Of a stretch of 64,000 bases of DNA, positions 17,389-26,146 are shown in pieces. The DNA is from Marivirga atlantica (GTDB taxonomy: Bacteria > Bacteroidota > Bacteroidia > Cytophagales > Cyclobacteriaceae): NCBI RefSeq assembly GCF_016734805.1, contig NZ_JAERQG010000001.1, positions 434,001 to 498,000 on the forward strand, read 5' to 3'. Within the stretch, counting starts at the first letter, position 1. Each line of letters begins with the position of its first letter. A model generated the notes under the pieces. It was not told the DNA's origin and did not search any database. It worked only from the letters and a program-made list of their open reading frames with translations. The translations under genes were made by a program, and so were the position numbers.

Positions 17389-17970
17389 ATGCAAAAAACA
17401 AGTACAATACACCCGGAAAATGTATCCTGGGAACCGCTAACTCAGTATTCGGCCAACTATAAAACTGCAACGATTACGCAGCCCTCCACACATTTACTGA
17501 TCATCAAAAACAGCACAACCAACAAACTATTTGTTTCTGTTATGATCATTTTTGCGCTTCTAACGGTTGGGTTCCGGTTAGACTTCTTCTCTTTTGAAAA
17601 CCTACAGTCTGTAAATGCTATAGCAGTAGCTATACCAATATTAGTAACAGTTTTTGCGGTTTTTTTATTGGTAAAATCTGTTAATGCTCCAAGCAAGTTT
17701 GATAAGCTCAACAATAGATTTTCAAAGGGAGGCTACTCAAAAGTAAGCCGAAGTTTAGATGATATTGTCGCTGTTCAACTGATTGAAAAATATACGAGTA
17801 GAAGTGTAGGTCGGGGTCCCGGGAAGCTACCAATGTCTGGTGGCTACGGCTCACAAGAACTTAATGTGGTTCTCAAAAACACAGAAAGAATCAACATTTC
17901 AACCTCAAGCAATAAAAACGATGCCTTACAATTAGCGCAGTTTTTACAAATCCCTTTGTGGGAAATTTAA
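17389..17970 (+). CDS. Hypothetical membrane protein with two TM helices
   Basis: Two transmembrane helices (about residues 45-62 and 74-95) form a short hairpin. A ~100-residue soluble C-terminal domain follows, with the phrases FSKGGYSKVSRSLDDIVAVQLIEKY, SGGYGSQELNVVLKN and NKNDALQLAQFLQIPLWEI. The strand/helix order resembles bacterial PH-like domains fused to membrane hairpins. I recognise no named family. An upstream ATG at 17287 would add 34 residues but overlaps the divergent pseudouridine synthase gene, so 17389 is chosen. Confidence 0.65.
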   Translation: MQKTSTIHPENVSWEPLTQYSANYKTATITQPSTHLLIIKNSTTNKLFVSVMIIFALLTVGFRLDFFSFENLQSVNAIAVAIPILVTVFAVFLLVKSVNAPSKFDKLNNRFSKGGYSKVSRSLDDIVAVQLIEKYTSRSVGRGPGKLPMSGGYGSQELNVVLKNTERINISTSSNKNDALQLAQFLQIPLWEI

Positions 17971-18001
17971 GTAAGACCGACCAGTTTATAAATCCCCTTT
18001 A

Positions 18002-19165
18002 TTAAAACACCTTTTGAGTAGTGTCATCCATTTTTTTCACACTTAAAGTCTCCTCACTTTTTAGAAAGCTACCAATGTTCATGATGTAATCACAATGGTC
18101 ATTAAAAAGCTGACCTGGAATTTTACCATTAACTAACTTTAGTGTATCACCAAGCTGTAAAGGGCTTTTGATATTTACCCTGTCTACCACCCAAAGTGAA
18201 TCATTCAGAATACCGGGAACGAAAGCATTTGATTGGGCTGTTTCAACATTTGACTGTTGTTGAAGTGTGATGATATCGTCATCATTATTAATGGCAACCA
18301 CAAAATGTTCGAGAATTTCATTTCCTAATAAGCCTTTACCTCTGGCTGAAAAATCAACAACGGCTTCTATATTGGCTCCTCCAATATTTAAGTTGAGTTT
18401 TTTGCTAATCAATGTGTCAATTGCTGATCCGTAGATCCCTCGAATAGATTGGTCTAAAAACACTTCTGTTTCTGCCGATTCAAAATTTTCATGAATGGCT
18501 GATGGCACATATAAGCTTCCGTTATAGCCGACATCAAACATAATGCTGCTTGCCGTTTTTTCATTGATGCCTATTTCTATCATAGGAGTTGCTGATAGTA
18601 AAGGTCTATCAAACTTCAATTCATAAGTACGCTCCGATTCTGGCAGTTCAAAAGGTTCATCAGAAAAATAGAGCATCTTATTATCGTAGTCAATTTTCCA
18701 ATTGGCCAGTTTTATCAGATTAGCTCCTATAATGCCTCCAGAAGCTATACACTTGCTCGCTGAATTATCATCATAAACTACCTTACCCGCTCCAATTTTA
18801 TAAAAACTGGTTTTCCCGAATTTGATAGAGTCGATACGAGTAACTTCAATGGTGCGCTCATTACCATTGGTATCAGCATTAGTTTTTGTGGTTATGGTTT
18901 TTAGTCCCAAGGACTGCGCTAATTCATTTTCAATTTTTGAATTGAATGCTCCTGTATCAAAAATGAATTCGCGTAAAGTGGTGTCACTATTAATTTGAGC
19001 TTTTACCACTACCAAGCCTTTTCGGTATTCAAAAGGAATACCTTCTACAAAGTTTTCTCGCTTGAGCTTACCACTTATTAAGAGGTTTACATTTTTCAAA
19101 TAACTGCAGCTTGATAAAAAAACAAGTGCGAGTACCAGGCTTAAGGTTTTAATATAATTATGCAT
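18002..19165 (-). CDS. Retropepsin-like aspartyl protease lipoprotein
   Basis: Lipoprotein signal with lipobox LSSC (Cys near residue 20). The mature part begins with an aspartyl-protease lobe: FIFDTGAFNSKI carries the DTG catalytic triad, and GGIIGANLIKLANWKIDYDNKMLYF is the matching flap/psi-loop strand. A second lobe has MFDVGYNGSLYVPS (Asp kept, DVG instead of DTG) and GLLGNEILEHFVVAINND. The C-terminus is PDZ-like in pattern (LGDTLKLVNGKIPGQL). It may be an envelope protease, possibly with one weakened active site. Start overlaps the DUF2306 stop by 8 nt. Confidence 0.82.
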   Translation of the reverse strand: MHNYIKTLSLVLALVFLSSCSYLKNVNLLISGKLKRENFVEGIPFEYRKGLVVVKAQINSDTTLREFIFDTGAFNSKIENELAQSLGLKTITTKTNADTNGNERTIEVTRIDSIKFGKTSFYKIGAGKVVYDDNSASKCIASGGIIGANLIKLANWKIDYDNKMLYFSDEPFELPESERTYELKFDRPLLSATPMIEIGINEKTASSIMFDVGYNGSLYVPSAIHENFESAETEVFLDQSIRGIYGSAIDTLISKKLNLNIGGANIEAVVDFSARGKGLLGNEILEHFVVAINNDDDIITLQQQSNVETAQSNAFVPGILNDSLWVVDRVNIKSPLQLGDTLKLVNGKIPGQLFNDHCDYIMNIGSFLKSEETLSVKKMDDTTQKVF

Positions 19166-19844
19166 GTCTATTCTTCTTCAATGATGTTTTTTCTGAAATC
19201 CGTTTCTGATAATAAAGTAAAAGTGGTATGCCTATAATTGACGGAAGTGCAAAAGCCAAAAAAGGATTCATCAATTCATAGCGTGCTACCATCGTGGATA
19301 GAAAAGCTGTGAAAGTTGCAATATAAGCTCCCATCATATTACCAATATGTGCAAGATACCAATGATTGGCTTTTTTCGGCTGAACAATAAAAGGTTTTAA
19401 GTTGGTATAAGAAATTGATAAGCCTCCTATTCCAAAACCTACACACATGATAAAACCTATAATATTTGATTTCACAACTAATAAGTATATTCCTAAAACC
19501 GTAAAAGCTACATTGACTATGGCATTGAGCAGACCAGCAAACCAATCATACCACTTTGGTTTTTGATGATTGTGCAACTGTTTGAGCTTGAGGGAACGTA
19601 CGCCCGCAAAAGCACTGTAATAACTCAAAAAAGCAATAGCGAATAAAAACTTATTATTGCGCACTCCGGCTACATACACTCCTGTAATGAACACAACCGT
19701 CATGGCCATAAAATAGAGCTTTCCCGATTTTCGGTGCCATTTCTTCCCTTTTTGAACTATAATACTCACCAGCCCTGCTACCAGAGCGGTAAAGCCTGCC
19801 AGGATGTGAAGGTAAAGCATGTAGTTTTCAATCAACTTAGCCAT
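19158..19844 (-). CDS. DUF2306-like integral membrane protein
   Basis: Six to seven hydrophobic helices over 228 aa. The start LHILAGFTALVAGLVSIIVQKGKKWHRKSGKLYFMAM is typical of DUF2306: His in helix 1 and the loop KGKKWHRKSGKLYF. Several helix His residues could bind haem or metal, but that is inference. The ATG overlaps the upstream stop codon as TAATG, so translation is coupled with the outer-membrane protein gene before it and the aspartyl protease after it. Confidence 0.75.
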   Translation of the reverse strand: MAKLIENYMLYLHILAGFTALVAGLVSIIVQKGKKWHRKSGKLYFMAMTVVFITGVYVAGVRNNKFLFAIAFLSYYSAFAGVRSLKLKQLHNHQKPKWYDWFAGLLNAIVNVAFTVLGIYLLVVKSNIIGFIMCVGFGIGGLSISYTNLKPFIVQPKKANHWYLAHIGNMMGAYIATFTAFLSTMVARYELMNPFLAFALPSIIGIPLLLYYQKRISEKTSLKKNRHA

Positions 19845-21136
19845 TATCTTCTTCCTTTAAAGTTGATCATCCTGTTAGGATAAATAACTAACTGAATAAA
19901 GTTGAACTCAAACTGATCTACTCTGGCAATATTACCTTCGGCATCTTTAACTTTCTGAAATGGATAGTAACGCAAGTTTGTTCTTAGCAACCAGGTTTCC
20001 AGCGGTGAGGCCAGTATGTCCCAGCCGAATAAAATGCCTGGAGATACTATATTGGTTCTTTGAGTTGCCCCTATTTGTTCATCTCCTTCAAACTGAGCAG
20101 AAGCCCATTTTTCCAAACCTATGCTTGGGCCAATATATGGGGCAAAACCATGGAAGTTCCAAACATATTTGAAAGCCTCCACTGCCAGCGATCTTCTTCG
20201 AATTAAATCGACTCTGTTGTAGCTCTCCACACCTGAGGTATAATCCCGATAGCTTAAGCCCACATGAATATTGGCATTATGAAAAAGATAGCCTAGTCCG
20301 AAATCCCAATTAAACGTTCCCTTATGTCTGGGAAGAGAAACTCTTGCTGCATTTGAATATTCAGGAGCAGCTAAAAAATAAGATCCGCTTGGTGCAATGG
20401 CTAAAGAAAAGCTGTTCAGAATTCCTTCTTCATCAAATTGCTTTTCTAGCTTTTCAGTTTTGCCGGATAGTTTATCTCTTTCATTTTTCAAGGTGCCCTC
20501 AAAATATTTAATCAGGCCTAAAGAGAAGTATGCTTTAGGTAATTCGAAAGTATGCCCAGCCGTTCTTGAAGAATAGAAGTCGCGCTGGTTATTCGGCATC
20601 CACATTATTTCGGTGTTTACCTGCCAACCATTGAATGCATATGAAAAACCACCAATCAAGGAAGAGGTAATGAACAAGTCGGCCCTTTCGCCAGCTGTCT
20701 CATTTTCAAGGTCAAGAATCATTTCATTTATTGAGATGCCTGCATAAGGGCGCAGCTTGCCATAAAGCATTCTGAAAGGATAATAACGTGCGCTTAAATC
20801 GCCTCCTGTTTCTAATATGACATCTGTTTCGGGAGCTATCCTTCTATCACTGAAATAAGTTAGTGGAAAATTGATGTTGAAATCCCATTTGCCCCAGAAG
20901 TGCAAACCACCAATGGTAAAACGGGGAGCTACCTGGCTAGGGAATTTATAGGATTGGTCATTCCAAAACAGTTTACCGCTGGACGGTACAATCTGGGTAT
21001 TAAGACCAATATAGGTTTGTGCAAATCTGTGTTGGCTTTTGTTATCCACGTAAACCTGTGCTTTTACAGTTGTAAAAAGCATAGCTAAAAAGCCAATTAG
21101 TAAAGTTTTCCTTCTCATTGCTTTGTTGCGTTTCAA
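19844..21136 (-). CDS. Putative outer-membrane beta-barrel protein
   Basis: A signal peptide ends near TTVKAQ (about residue 26). The sequence then alternates short amphipathic strands with aromatic ends (FTIGGLHFWGKWDFNINFPLTYF, GTFNWDFGLGYLFHNANIHVGLSY, WLLRTNLRYYPF) to the C-terminus. A charged stretch around 215-235 may be a periplasmic loop. No named family recognised. First gene of an operon with DUF2306 and an aspartyl protease, with 1-nt and 8-nt overlaps. Confidence 0.7.
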   Translation of the reverse strand: MKRNKAMRRKTLLIGFLAMLFTTVKAQVYVDNKSQHRFAQTYIGLNTQIVPSSGKLFWNDQSYKFPSQVAPRFTIGGLHFWGKWDFNINFPLTYFSDRRIAPETDVILETGGDLSARYYPFRMLYGKLRPYAGISINEMILDLENETAGERADLFITSSLIGGFSYAFNGWQVNTEIMWMPNNQRDFYSSRTAGHTFELPKAYFSLGLIKYFEGTLKNERDKLSGKTEKLEKQFDEEGILNSFSLAIAPSGSYFLAAPEYSNAARVSLPRHKGTFNWDFGLGYLFHNANIHVGLSYRDYTSGVESYNRVDLIRRRSLAVEAFKYVWNFHGFAPYIGPSIGLEKWASAQFEGDEQIGATQRTNIVSPGILFGWDILASPLETWLLRTNLRYYPFQKVKDAEGNIARVDQFEFNFIQLVIYPNRMINFKGRR

Positions 21137-21239
21137 TTATTTGATGACGCAAGATTGAGCAATCAATTAGCATTTATATCCTTATTTATAGGCTTTGGTG
21201 TAAGTTGACCTTATTCGGTACAAATGGGATTGAGTGTTT

Positions 21240-22094
21240 TTATTCGCTTAAGAATTTCTGAAAATCCTTTGTTTTGGAACGCGATACAGGAATGGCAAAA
21301 TCAAGATGGCTCATGGTTACATTTAAGTTGCGGGCATTGCCTTCCACGCTTTCAATATGTGCCTTGTTGAGCACATAGCTTTTGTGGCTATTAAAAAACT
21401 GCTCTGCCGGAAGTATCTCCGAAAGGGCTTTCAACCTATTTCTTATTAACTTCTTTTTTACCTCCACCTGATCATTGAGGTAAAAAATTTCTACGTAATT
21501 ACCTTCTGATTTCAAGGTCAGTATTTTCTCAGGCAGCAGACTAATTTCAAACTTTTCATTTTCTGCATAAAAGTTGAGCTTATCGGCACCAGAGTTTTCA
21601 ATAGTTGTCTTTTGATGAAGTCTTTCAGTAATTTCAAGAGCTTCCTGGAGGCTTTTTCTTTTGTGCATAAACTGCTCAAAAAGCACTAAGATGACCACAG
21701 GAAAAACACTTATAGCTGTTGTTTTTAAAGTGACCTGAATAAATAAATCGGCTGGCCTCTGATCGGCTAAGCCGGCAAAGCTGAAAAAGCCAAAGTTGAT
21801 CAGGCAGATCACAAATACCACCAAAATGATCAAGAGCATTTCTTTACCGACAGTCCATTGATCTTCCAAAGCAGATTTTGAAACTATCATTTTCAAACCA
21901 CCTACGGTAATGATAACTGCAAGCGCACCATTTAAGCCAAAGAGTGCTGCGAGCAACAAGCGGTATGACCAGTCCATATCCGCCACCCCAAAAGGACCAA
22001 TAAATAGAAATAAAAAAAAGGTTACTACTGCGGGCAGCAGTACACTGGATTTATTGAATATAAAAGGATGTGGTTTTTTAAGTAGCCATGACAT
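21240..22094 (-). CDS. Membrane-bound LytTR-family transcriptional regulator
   Basis: Four transmembrane helices occupy about residues 15-145. A short linker (about 146-180) leads to a C-terminal LytTR DNA-binding domain: ILTLKSEGNYVEIFYLNDQVEVKKKLIRNRLKALSEILPAEQFFNSHKSYVLNK. There is no receiver domain. It therefore looks like a membrane-tethered one-component regulator, a common arrangement in Bacteroidota. It lies 17 nt after the TraB-like lipoprotein gene and probably shares its transcript, so that lipoprotein may be part of its signalling. This link is inference. Confidence 0.87.
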   Translation of the reverse strand: MSWLLKKPHPFIFNKSSVLLPAVVTFFLFLFIGPFGVADMDWSYRLLLAALFGLNGALAVIITVGGLKMIVSKSALEDQWTVGKEMLLIILVVFVICLINFGFFSFAGLADQRPADLFIQVTLKTTAISVFPVVILVLFEQFMHKRKSLQEALEITERLHQKTTIENSGADKLNFYAENEKFEISLLPEKILTLKSEGNYVEIFYLNDQVEVKKKLIRNRLKALSEILPAEQFFNSHKSYVLNKAHIESVEGNARNLNVTMSHLDFAIPVSRSKTKDFQKFLSE

Positions 22095-22111
22095 GAGACA
22101 AGCACTAAAAA

Positions 22112-22930
22112 TTAATAATCATAAAATTCCTTCAGTACAATGTTTTTGTTTTTCTTGAGTCGCTTTAACTCACTCAAAATATAGTATCTGTGCATAAAGC
22201 CACAAAGTACCACTATTCTTTTTGCACCTGTTTTATCAGTCATGTTCATGATGTTTTTAGCCATGGTCTGATTTCTTAAATCCCAAAAATTAGCATAGCG
22301 CTGATAGCCTTCTCTGTAACTAATAGGTTCACCATCAGGTTTGGTGTGGAATCTATTGGCGAACTCTTCTCTAGAGTTCGTGATTTTTGTGAGCATTTGG
22401 TATTGATAATATTGGCGATAAGCGCAAAGACTATCGGAAGTAGTATTGTTCCAGCCTTTAGGATCGCCCGCAGCTATTTCCAACAAAGGCTCCAATGCTC
22501 TATTATATTCTTTTACAATGGCCTCCTCCTGTTCACTAAGCATGCCAGCCTCATATAAGCTATCCAGTAAATCATGCGTGAACGATTCTGTCGGCCTCAT
22601 GCCCTGATCAATTCTGTACTGGTTTCTATTTTCAAATTCGTAAGGCCTAAGTAATGCCCCTTCGTGATTATCCACATATTTAGTAGAAGCGATACTTTCA
22701 TTTGAGTTAGGTGCTATTTTATACTTCCAATCTGCTGTAAAGCGACCAGTATCTGCTTCGTTTAATAAAAGATCTGGCTGAACACTTTCAAGAATATCAT
22801 AAAGTGTATTTTCATCAAAGTTAGGAACCGGCTTATGCTGTGTTCCTATTACTATTATTTCTGTGGGCTTTTCATTTGTGCACGATTGAATAGTAAAAGC
22901 TATTAGAAGCAGTAAACATAGTTTTTGCAT
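22112..22930 (-). CDS. TraB/TIKI-like lipoprotein (DUF5694-type)
   Basis: Lipobox IQSC with acceptor Cys near residue 17. The domain has the hallmarks of the TraB/GumN/EreA-like superfamily: strand plus GTQH (IIVIGTQHKP), a following acidic motif LLLNEADTG, and a C-terminal ...VLCGFMHRYYILSEL with His. Some members are metal-dependent hydrolases or proteases (TIKI); activity here is unproven. Located upstream of and in the same direction as the LytTR regulator. The family label DUF5694 is from memory and should be taken as tentative. Confidence 0.65.
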   Translation of the reverse strand: MQKLCLLLLIAFTIQSCTNEKPTEIIVIGTQHKPVPNFDENTLYDILESVQPDLLLNEADTGRFTADWKYKIAPNSNESIASTKYVDNHEGALLRPYEFENRNQYRIDQGMRPTESFTHDLLDSLYEAGMLSEQEEAIVKEYNRALEPLLEIAAGDPKGWNNTTSDSLCAYRQYYQYQMLTKITNSREEFANRFHTKPDGEPISYREGYQRYANFWDLRNQTMAKNIMNMTDKTGAKRIVVLCGFMHRYYILSELKRLKKNKNIVLKEFYDY

Positions 22931-23000
22931 TTTAGGGCAGATAGTTTGGTTCGTTTTCTAAGATAATAGAAGCTTTTGTTTTTTGTATGTCTTTATAAGT

Positions 23001-23035
23001 AAAAGCAAAAAGCCTCGGCAAATTTGTCGAGGCTT
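23001..23035 (-). terminator. Rho-independent terminator of the serine hydrolase gene
   Basis: A near-perfect palindrome (23010-23035, arms AAGCCTCG/CGAGGCTT extended by CAAA/TTTG) is followed on the reverse strand by TTTT, GC, TTTT. It lies 34 nt after the stop of the gene at 23069. Confidence 0.85.
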
Positions 23036-23068
23036 CTCTTTATGTGATGTCTAAATTAATACGTTTAC

Positions 23069-24508
23069 TTATTCTATTTTTTCACAAACCATTTCCCTGG
23101 CGTTCCAATATTCATCCTCCTCAGGAATGCCCTTCACGTTAAAATCATGAAGCCAGTAGCCTTTCAGCTTTTTGTCATTTCTCGTTAGATACACATCGAA
23201 AGACATAGGACTTACTCCTACCAGGTGAATGGTGTCATTTGCTATATCTGCTAAAACGATAGGAAAGCTTTTCTTTTTGCGGCTTCTTTTAAAAGTGAGT
23301 TCTCCGGTAAAAAGTCCTTCCTTAGTTCTACTTAATGAAAGGCTTCCTTTTGATTTTTTATTTCTTAGAGAAGTAGTGTTTACTTTCCATGTGCCCGAGA
23401 GATCAAAAGACTCTGTCTGTTGTGATTTCCTTTTTTCATTAACGAATAATTCTGCAATGCTTTGTGCTTCCCGATCATTGAAGAAAACACGATCCCCCGT
23501 ATTACTCAAATAGGCAAAAACAATATTTTCTTCAGGGTATAAAACCAAATGACTTCTGGCAGAACTCATGCTTCCTCCATGATAAACAACTGGTGTGGAT
23601 AACCTACTTTCTCCTGTTTCCCAACCCAATCCATAAAAGGTTTTGGAACCATCCTTCAGCTGTTGAGATTTAAACAAGGTGCTTACTGTTTCTTGCTTTA
23701 GGTAGTTTCCATTTATAAGTGCATTACCCATTTTTGCCAGGTCTTCTGCAGTAGATAGATAACCTCCACCGGCATACATATAAGAGCGATTATCTTTTGG
23801 TGCTTCAATCCTTCCCTCCTTATTGTCATAAATGTAAAAGACGCTCTTGAAATCCGTTTGCTTATTGGGTTCATCAAATGTGGTATGCGTCATGCCTAGC
23901 TCATCCCAGGTTTTTTGCATGATTTGATTAAAAAGCTGCGCTTTCGCCTTTTCCATTACAGCACTTAATAATACCCAGCCATAGCTTGAATAGTGGTATG
24001 CCATTCCCGGCTCAAAGAGCAATGGATCATCCTTAAACTTTTCTAATGAAGCAATAACTGAGGAATAGTTAGTTGTATTGTAGCGTGGGTCTTGCTCCTG
24101 ATAATGTCGAATGCCTGATGTGGAAGCCGCTAATTGTCTCGCTGTTATGGGAAATTCCTTTTCAGGAAATTCAGGTAAATAATAACGGATAGCTTTATCA
24201 ATATCTATTTCACCTTGCTCCATCATTTTGGCTAATGCCACAGCAGTAACAGGCTTTGACACGCTGGCTATTCTAAATTGGGTGTTTTTAGTAAGCGGTT
24301 CTTGCTCGTTCAAATTACTGTAGCCAAAAGTTTCTGACCAAATGAGCGAGTCATCGGCATAAACAGCTACCTGAATCCCGGGGATATTCGTTTGCTGCTG
24401 GTGATTTGTAATAAGGAAGCGTGCTTTTTCAATGACTTGTGAATAATCTTGCGCACAAACAATTGCGCACTGGAGTAATAAGGTGAATAAGAGATAAATA
24501 CTTTTCAT
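23069..24508 (-). CDS. Serine hydrolase, class C beta-lactamase-like
   Basis: A signal peptide ends near residue 20 (VCAQ). The penicillin-binding fold motifs are in order: SxxK as Ser82-Val-Ser-Lys85, YxN position as Tyr173-Ser-Ser, and HGG in VVYHGGSMSS. The Asn of YxN is replaced by Ser, as in many esterase or D-peptidase members. A C-terminal ~110-residue beta domain (SGTWKVNTTSLRNKKSKGSLSLSR onward) resembles the DUF3471-type extension. It is probably a periplasmic esterase/peptidase rather than a true beta-lactamase. A TAnnTTTG match lies only 4 nt before the ATG (24513-24520), so it may be a short-leader or leaderless transcript. Confidence 0.88.
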   Translation of the reverse strand: MKSIYLLFTLLLQCAIVCAQDYSQVIEKARFLITNHQQQTNIPGIQVAVYADDSLIWSETFGYSNLNEQEPLTKNTQFRIASVSKPVTAVALAKMMEQGEIDIDKAIRYYLPEFPEKEFPITARQLAASTSGIRHYQEQDPRYNTTNYSSVIASLEKFKDDPLLFEPGMAYHYSSYGWVLLSAVMEKAKAQLFNQIMQKTWDELGMTHTTFDEPNKQTDFKSVFYIYDNKEGRIEAPKDNRSYMYAGGGYLSTAEDLAKMGNALINGNYLKQETVSTLFKSQQLKDGSKTFYGLGWETGESRLSTPVVYHGGSMSSARSHLVLYPEENIVFAYLSNTGDRVFFNDREAQSIAELFVNEKRKSQQTESFDLSGTWKVNTTSLRNKKSKGSLSLSRTKEGLFTGELTFKRSRKKKSFPIVLADIANDTIHLVGVSPMSFDVYLTRNDKKLKGYWLHDFNVKGIPEEDEYWNAREMVCEKIE

Positions 24509-24619
24509 ACCGCAAAAGTATTTGAAAATGATTTTGTTGATGAAGATGGTCTATGTTTTGGTAGGAAATGTACTTTATTTGGTGTGATTGGGACAGTCAA
24601 TGTTTAATGGTTTATGCCT

Positions 24620-25009
24620 CTATTCATCCTCTTGTGTACCAATAGCCCAGTAGTTTCCTGCGGAATCATAGAACGATCCTCTTATATCCGGATCATCTTC
24701 TTTCTTGATAGGTTTTTCAATGATTTCACAGCCCGCGGCCACAGCCTTTTCAAAAGTTTTAAAAACATCAGGCACATACATGTGCAAAATACTTTTATTG
24801 GCTTTGTACTCACTGGTGCTGTTACTAATCATTATTATTGAGTCGTCAAGTTTTAACTCTATGTGCGCTATGGTACCATCTTCATGATCAAAACTTCTGA
24901 GCGTTTTGGCATCAAAAATATTTGTTAATAAGTCAACCAGCTTCCGGGCGTCATCAACAATCAGATAAGGCGAGAGTGAATTATAGTCTCTTGGTTTGTA
25001 AGCTTTCAT
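24620..25009 (-). CDS. VOC (glyoxalase/bleomycin-resistance) family protein
   Basis: 129-aa single VOC module pair with the PhnB-like layout: YLIVDDARKLVDLLTNIFDAKTLR, DGTIAHIELKLDDSIIMISN, LHMYVPDVFKTFEKAVAAGCEII and DIRGSFYDSAGNYWAIGTQ. Metal-ligand positions are plausible (His in IAHIEL and LHMYV; an acidic residue late). It could be a glyoxalase-like enzyme or a resistance protein; substrate unknown. Last gene of the higB-higA-DUF2200 operon, 9 nt after DUF2200. Confidence 0.87.
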   Translation of the reverse strand: MKAYKPRDYNSLSPYLIVDDARKLVDLLTNIFDAKTLRSFDHEDGTIAHIELKLDDSIIMISNSTSEYKANKSILHMYVPDVFKTFEKAVAAGCEIIEKPIKKEDDPDIRGSFYDSAGNYWAIGTQEDE

Positions 25010-25018
25010 GATGATGAA

Positions 25019-25387
25019 TTATTTAGGTTGGCGTAAAATCTTCTCCATTTTTCTTCCTTTGGCCAGTTCGTCCACCAGTTTATCTAGGTATCTTGTTTGT
25101 TTGGTTAAGGGCGTTTCAATGTCTTCAATGCGATAACCACAGATAACTCCTGTGATCAAATCTGCATTTGGGTTTAGGCTGGCTCTTTCAAAGAAGGTTT
25201 TGAAAGTGACTTTCTCAGCAATTAGATTTTCTAAGTCTTTTTCGGTGAAAGCTGTTAACCATTCTATCACCTGATGGAGCTCATCTTTTGTTCTTCCTTT
25301 CTTCTCCACTTTATTCACATAATGTGGATAAACTGAGGCGAAAGTCATCTTGGCTATTTTGGCATCATGTTCTGGAGAGGTGGTCAT
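25019..25387 (-). CDS. DUF2200 family protein
   Basis: 122 aa, matching the DUF2200 pattern: MTFASVYPHYVNKVEKKGRTKDELHQVIEWLTAF, then KVTFKTFFERASLNPNADLITGVICGYRIEDIETPLTKQTRYLDKLVDELAKGR. The family is small, soluble and mostly helical, with no known function. It lies 9 nt from both higA and the VOC gene and probably shares the HigA-controlled transcript, which is an unusual companion for a toxin-antitoxin pair. Confidence 0.88.
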   Translation of the reverse strand: MTTSPEHDAKIAKMTFASVYPHYVNKVEKKGRTKDELHQVIEWLTAFTEKDLENLIAEKVTFKTFFERASLNPNADLITGVICGYRIEDIETPLTKQTRYLDKLVDELAKGRKMEKILRQPK

Positions 25388-25396
25388 GGTTTTAAA

Positions 25397-25696
25397 TTAG
25401 GCAGCGTTTATTTTAGCTGGTTGAATATTATTGAGCTCATCCTGCTTATCATTACGCTCTTCTTCAATGTCAAAATCATCTTGCAAACCCAACCAAAACT
25501 TAGCTGAGGTACCGAAATACTTTGCTAGCCTTAAGGCAGTATCAGCAGTGATTTTTCTTCGTCCTTTAATGATTTCGCTGATTCTTGTTTGAGGTATAAA
25601 TGTATCCTTAGCCAATCGGTATGCTGATATTTCCATAGGAATTAAGAATTCCTCATGAAGTACCTCGCCTGGATGTATATTTTCTAATCTTTCCAT
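25397..25696 (-). CDS. higA: HigA-family antitoxin
   Basis: 99 aa with an HTH_3 (XRE) domain in the typical HigA frame: IHPGEVLHEEFLIPMEISAYRLAKDTFIPQTRISEIIKGRRKITADTALRLAKYFGTSAKFWLGLQDDFDIE. HigA binds and neutralises the HigB toxin and represses their promoter. The disordered C-terminal tail (about 80-99) is longer than in most HigA. It follows higB after 8 nt, the toxin-first order of hig modules. Confidence 0.94.
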   Translation of the reverse strand: MERLENIHPGEVLHEEFLIPMEISAYRLAKDTFIPQTRISEIIKGRRKITADTALRLAKYFGTSAKFWLGLQDDFDIEEERNDKQDELNNIQPAKINAA

Positions 25697-25704
25697 ATTC
25701 TTAA

Positions 25705-25986
25705 TTAATGATAATCAGTTATTTCAATATCAAAACTATTTCCATTTTCCCATATAAAGATAATTCTCCATTGCTTATTGATACGAATGCTATAATATTC
25801 TTTAAGGTTACCGCTTAATTTCTCCAACCTGTTTGATGGAGGTATTCGCAAGTCTTGAATATCTTGCGAATTATTTATCATTCTTAATTTTCTTCTGGCT
25901 ATTTGTTGAATTTCATTTGGAAGTTTCTTGGATCTATTTCCATTCCAGATTTTCTCGGTTTCTTTACTTCCAAAGCTTTTAATCAT
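25705..25986 (-). CDS. higB: HigB-family mRNA interferase toxin
   Basis: 93 aa RelE/HigB fold: MIKSFGSKETEKIWNGNRSKKLPNEIQQIARRKLRMINN, LRIPPSNRLEKLSGNLKEYYSIRINKQWRIIFIWENG and IEITDYH. HigB toxins cleave mRNA at the ribosome. The Arg/Lys-rich face, QWRIIF strand and terminal DYH are conserved. All catalytic-strand residues appear intact, so the toxin is likely functional. Preceded by an inverted repeat at 26000-26015. Confidence 0.94.
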   Translation of the reverse strand: MIKSFGSKETEKIWNGNRSKKLPNEIQQIARRKLRMINNSQDIQDLRIPPSNRLEKLSGNLKEYYSIRINKQWRIIFIWENGNSFDIEITDYH

Positions 25987-25999
25987 GGTTACTTGTTGC

Positions 26000-26015
26000 G
26001 TTAGTAACGACTAAC
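26000..26015. promoter_or_regulatory. Likely HigA operator
   Basis: Perfect inverted repeat GTTAGT-N4-ACTAAC, centred 21 bp upstream of the higB ATG. HigA proteins bind such palindromes at their own promoter. Assignment rests on position and symmetry alone. Confidence 0.5.
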
Positions 26016-26146
26016 ATAAGCATAAAGTTCTTGGATTGAAAATTAATACTCACAAACAGGTTCATAGTAACCTATAAAACCCCTACAGCCATAAACTCAG
26101 TTCTGTTGAATAACTATAAAATTAACTTAAAGCCAAATTCCGTAAA

